NCBI GenBank assembly: GCA_027858275.1
Contig: JAQIDA010000108.1
Span: 1 to 6,732 of the forward strand
Source: Candidatus Kapaibacterium sp.
Lineage (GTDB): Bacteria > Bacteroidota > Ignavibacteria > Kapaibacteriales > UBA2268
Direction: 5' to 3'
DNA: 6,732 nucleotides
Every line of letters starts with the position of its first letter. Within the stretch, counting starts at the first letter, position 1. This document shows, piece after piece, positions 5,401 to 6,732 of this stretch. The notes beneath the pieces are model-generated. The model made no database searches and was not told where the DNA came from. It saw only the letters and a list, made by a program, of their open reading frames with translations. The position numbers and the translations under genes are program-made.

Positions 5401-6732
5401 TTACTCTTGAATTTTTGGCAGACGGATACAGAATACCGTTCCGAGTTTAGGGATGCTGGCAACGTCGATGATTCCGGCGTGTGAATCTATTATCCATTTG
5501 ACGATTGACAGCCCCAATCCCGTCCCCTTGATTTCTTTAGAGCGAGCTTTATCCACTCGATAAAATCTGTCGAATATGTGCGGCAATTCTTCTTCCGTCA
5601 TTCCCACGCCGTTGTCTTTTATGGTGATGACAGCTTCCAGCTCTTCTTCGGTCAGATTAAAATCAATTTTACCGCCGTCGGGAGTGTACTTAATAGCGTT
5701 GTCAACTACGTTCAGCACTGCCTGATGCAATCGTGCCTGATCGTACTCAATTGATATCTCGCGATTAATATCTGTATTCAAAGTAATGCTCTTGTTCTCA
5801 GCAAGAATCTCAAGGTCTTCAGCCAAGTCAAGCATGTGAGTTGACAAATCATCCTTGCGGAAATTCATCCTGATTCGACCTGTATCAGCTTTCGACAGCT
5901 CAAGAAGTGTGTCGACAACATTGGACAAACGCAAAACCTCATCGAGGGCGCTGGCGATAACAGCTTGATAATCTTCGATTTCTTTGTCATTGTGCAAGGC
6001 CAATTCCAATTCCCCGCGCAAAATGGTCAGCGGTGTCCTTAGTTCATGCGAAGCGTCAGAAGTAAATTGCCTAATCTGAATAAAAGAACCTTCGAGCCTT
6101 TCGATCATTTTATTCAATGTGATAATTAACCGGCCGATCTCGTCGTCCACCTCGGATTCTTGCAATCTGCGGCTGAGATTTTTAGCTGTTATTTCGTTGG
6201 TACTTTTAGTAATATCATCGACGGATTTCAGAGAGAATTTAGTAAGCAACAATCCAAATCCCACCAACAGAACCATAACAATCGGGGTTCCGATCAACAG
6301 CGACAGGAATAATTCTTCGAGTGTGCTGACAATGCCTTCGACAGTATATCCGACAACAATAGTTGCGTTTTGATGGGTTTTGACGAATATTCGGATAGAT
6401 TTCCCTTCGACTTTGCTGTCCGCGAAAAATGAGATGTCGTTCCCGGCTCTGTCAAAGATTTCAGCAGCAGAATCATAGTCATCTAATTTGAACGACAATT
6501 CAGATCTGTTCAAAGATTCTGATCTCCAGATAATGGTTCCTGTCGTATCTACTATTTGGATATAGTAGTTTCGTCTGTCGAACAGCAAATGTTGATATAT
6601 AGCAGACCAGACAGCGTCCTGCTCTTGGTATGAATCTGATGTGGTTCCATCAGAACTGTCGGCATCTATGAAATCTGAAGGCGGATCGTCTCGGAAAATC
6701 GAAAAGGGATTATCCGCATTGGTCGTAAGCAT
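5401..6732 (-). CDS. Sensor histidine kinase, partial (N-terminus beyond right edge)
   Basis: This is the C-terminal 443 residues of a membrane two-component sensor. Visible, numbered from base 6732: the end of an extracytoplasmic sensor domain (about 1-137, acidic, with the PAS/Cache-like strand-turn YIQIVDTTGTIIWRSE near 57-72 and IVVGYTVE near 125-132); one transmembrane helix (about 141-164); HAMP (about 166-218, ending DDEIGRLIITLNKMIERLE); HisKA with H229 in SHELRTPLT; and a HATPase_c domain with N-box NVVDNAIKYT (341-350), DNGVGM (373-378), FDRFYR (387-392) and GTGLGLSIV (403-411). It autophosphorylates H229 and passes the phosphate to a response regulator, usually encoded just upstream and so probably off-window to the right. 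The layout is that of the CusS/heavy-metal-sensor type, but the signal cannot be read here. The ATG at the window edge is probably internal, because the first transmembrane helix expected for this architecture is missing. TAA is at 5403-5401. Confidence 0.93.
   Translation of the reverse strand: MLTTNADNPFSIFRDDPPSDFIDADSSDGTTSDSYQEQDAVWSAIYQHLLFDRRNYYIQIVDTTGTIIWRSESLNRSELSFKLDDYDSAAEIFDRAGNDISFFADSKVEGKSIRIFVKTHQNATIVVGYTVEGIVSTLEELFLSLLIGTPIVMVLLVGFGLLLTKFSLKSVDDITKSTNEITAKNLSRRLQESEVDDEIGRLIITLNKMIERLEGSFIQIRQFTSDASHELRTPLTILRGELELALHNDKEIEDYQAVIASALDEVLRLSNVVDTLLELSKADTGRIRMNFRKDDLSTHMLDLAEDLEILAENKSITLNTDINREISIEYDQARLHQAVLNVVDNAIKYTPDGGKIDFNLTEEELEAVITIKDNGVGMTEEELPHIFDRFYRVDKARSKEIKGTGLGLSIVKWIIDSHAGIIDVASIPKLGTVFCIRLPKIQE

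Noticed and set aside
6730..6732. ATG at the window edge as the true start of the histidine kinase
   Set aside because: Starting there would leave a sensor domain without the N-terminal membrane helix typical of this architecture. The gene more likely continues beyond the window.

Overview
The window has the gene density, base composition and protein families of an AT-rich bacterium of the Bacteroidetes/Chlorobi (FCB) type. The evidence is a secreted Omp28-like protein with an '..MNAQ' signal-peptide end, a Bacteroidetes-style TAnnTTTG promoter candidate and generally weak Shine-Dalgarno sites. This placement is an inference; there is no rRNA or other marker gene to fix it. A poorly sampled relative such as Ignavibacteria or Kapabacteria would fit as well as Bacteroidetes proper.

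Layout from left to right. (1) 1-918, minus: the first 306 codons of an exported Omp28-like, thioredoxin-fold protein that runs off the left edge. It appears to have lost the CxxC pair. (2) 919-1329: AT-rich, with no convincing gene. (3) 1330-2196, minus: a complete small MscS-type mechanosensitive channel. (4) 2197-2871: a gene-poor stretch holding a possible mscS promoter, a doubtful 45-residue ORF, and a 41-codon fossil of a second isocitrate dehydrogenase gene (2563-2688) that still has its own terminator. (5) 2872-3810, plus: a secreted or periplasmic protein of unknown function, the only plus-strand gene. (6) 3845-3871: a strong terminator. (7) 3901-5025, minus: an intact isocitrate dehydrogenase-family enzyme. 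(8) 5026-5400: intergenic, with a 74-bp REP/MITE-like structure of two related palindromes inside a 6-bp inverted repeat. (9) 5401-6732, minus: a sensor histidine kinase (sensor-domain end, TM, HAMP, HisKA, HATPase) that runs off the right edge.

The genes do not form an operon or an obvious pathway. Each is separated by non-coding DNA and most have their own signals. They look like independent housekeeping or envelope functions: osmotic relief (MscS), central carbon metabolism (IDH), environmental sensing (kinase) and two exported proteins. I see no phage, CRISPR, toxin-antitoxin or defence module, and no clear evidence of a new multi-gene system. The items most worth a second look are the truncated IDH paralog, the REP-like doublet, the CxxC-less Omp28 protein and the orphan secreted protein.
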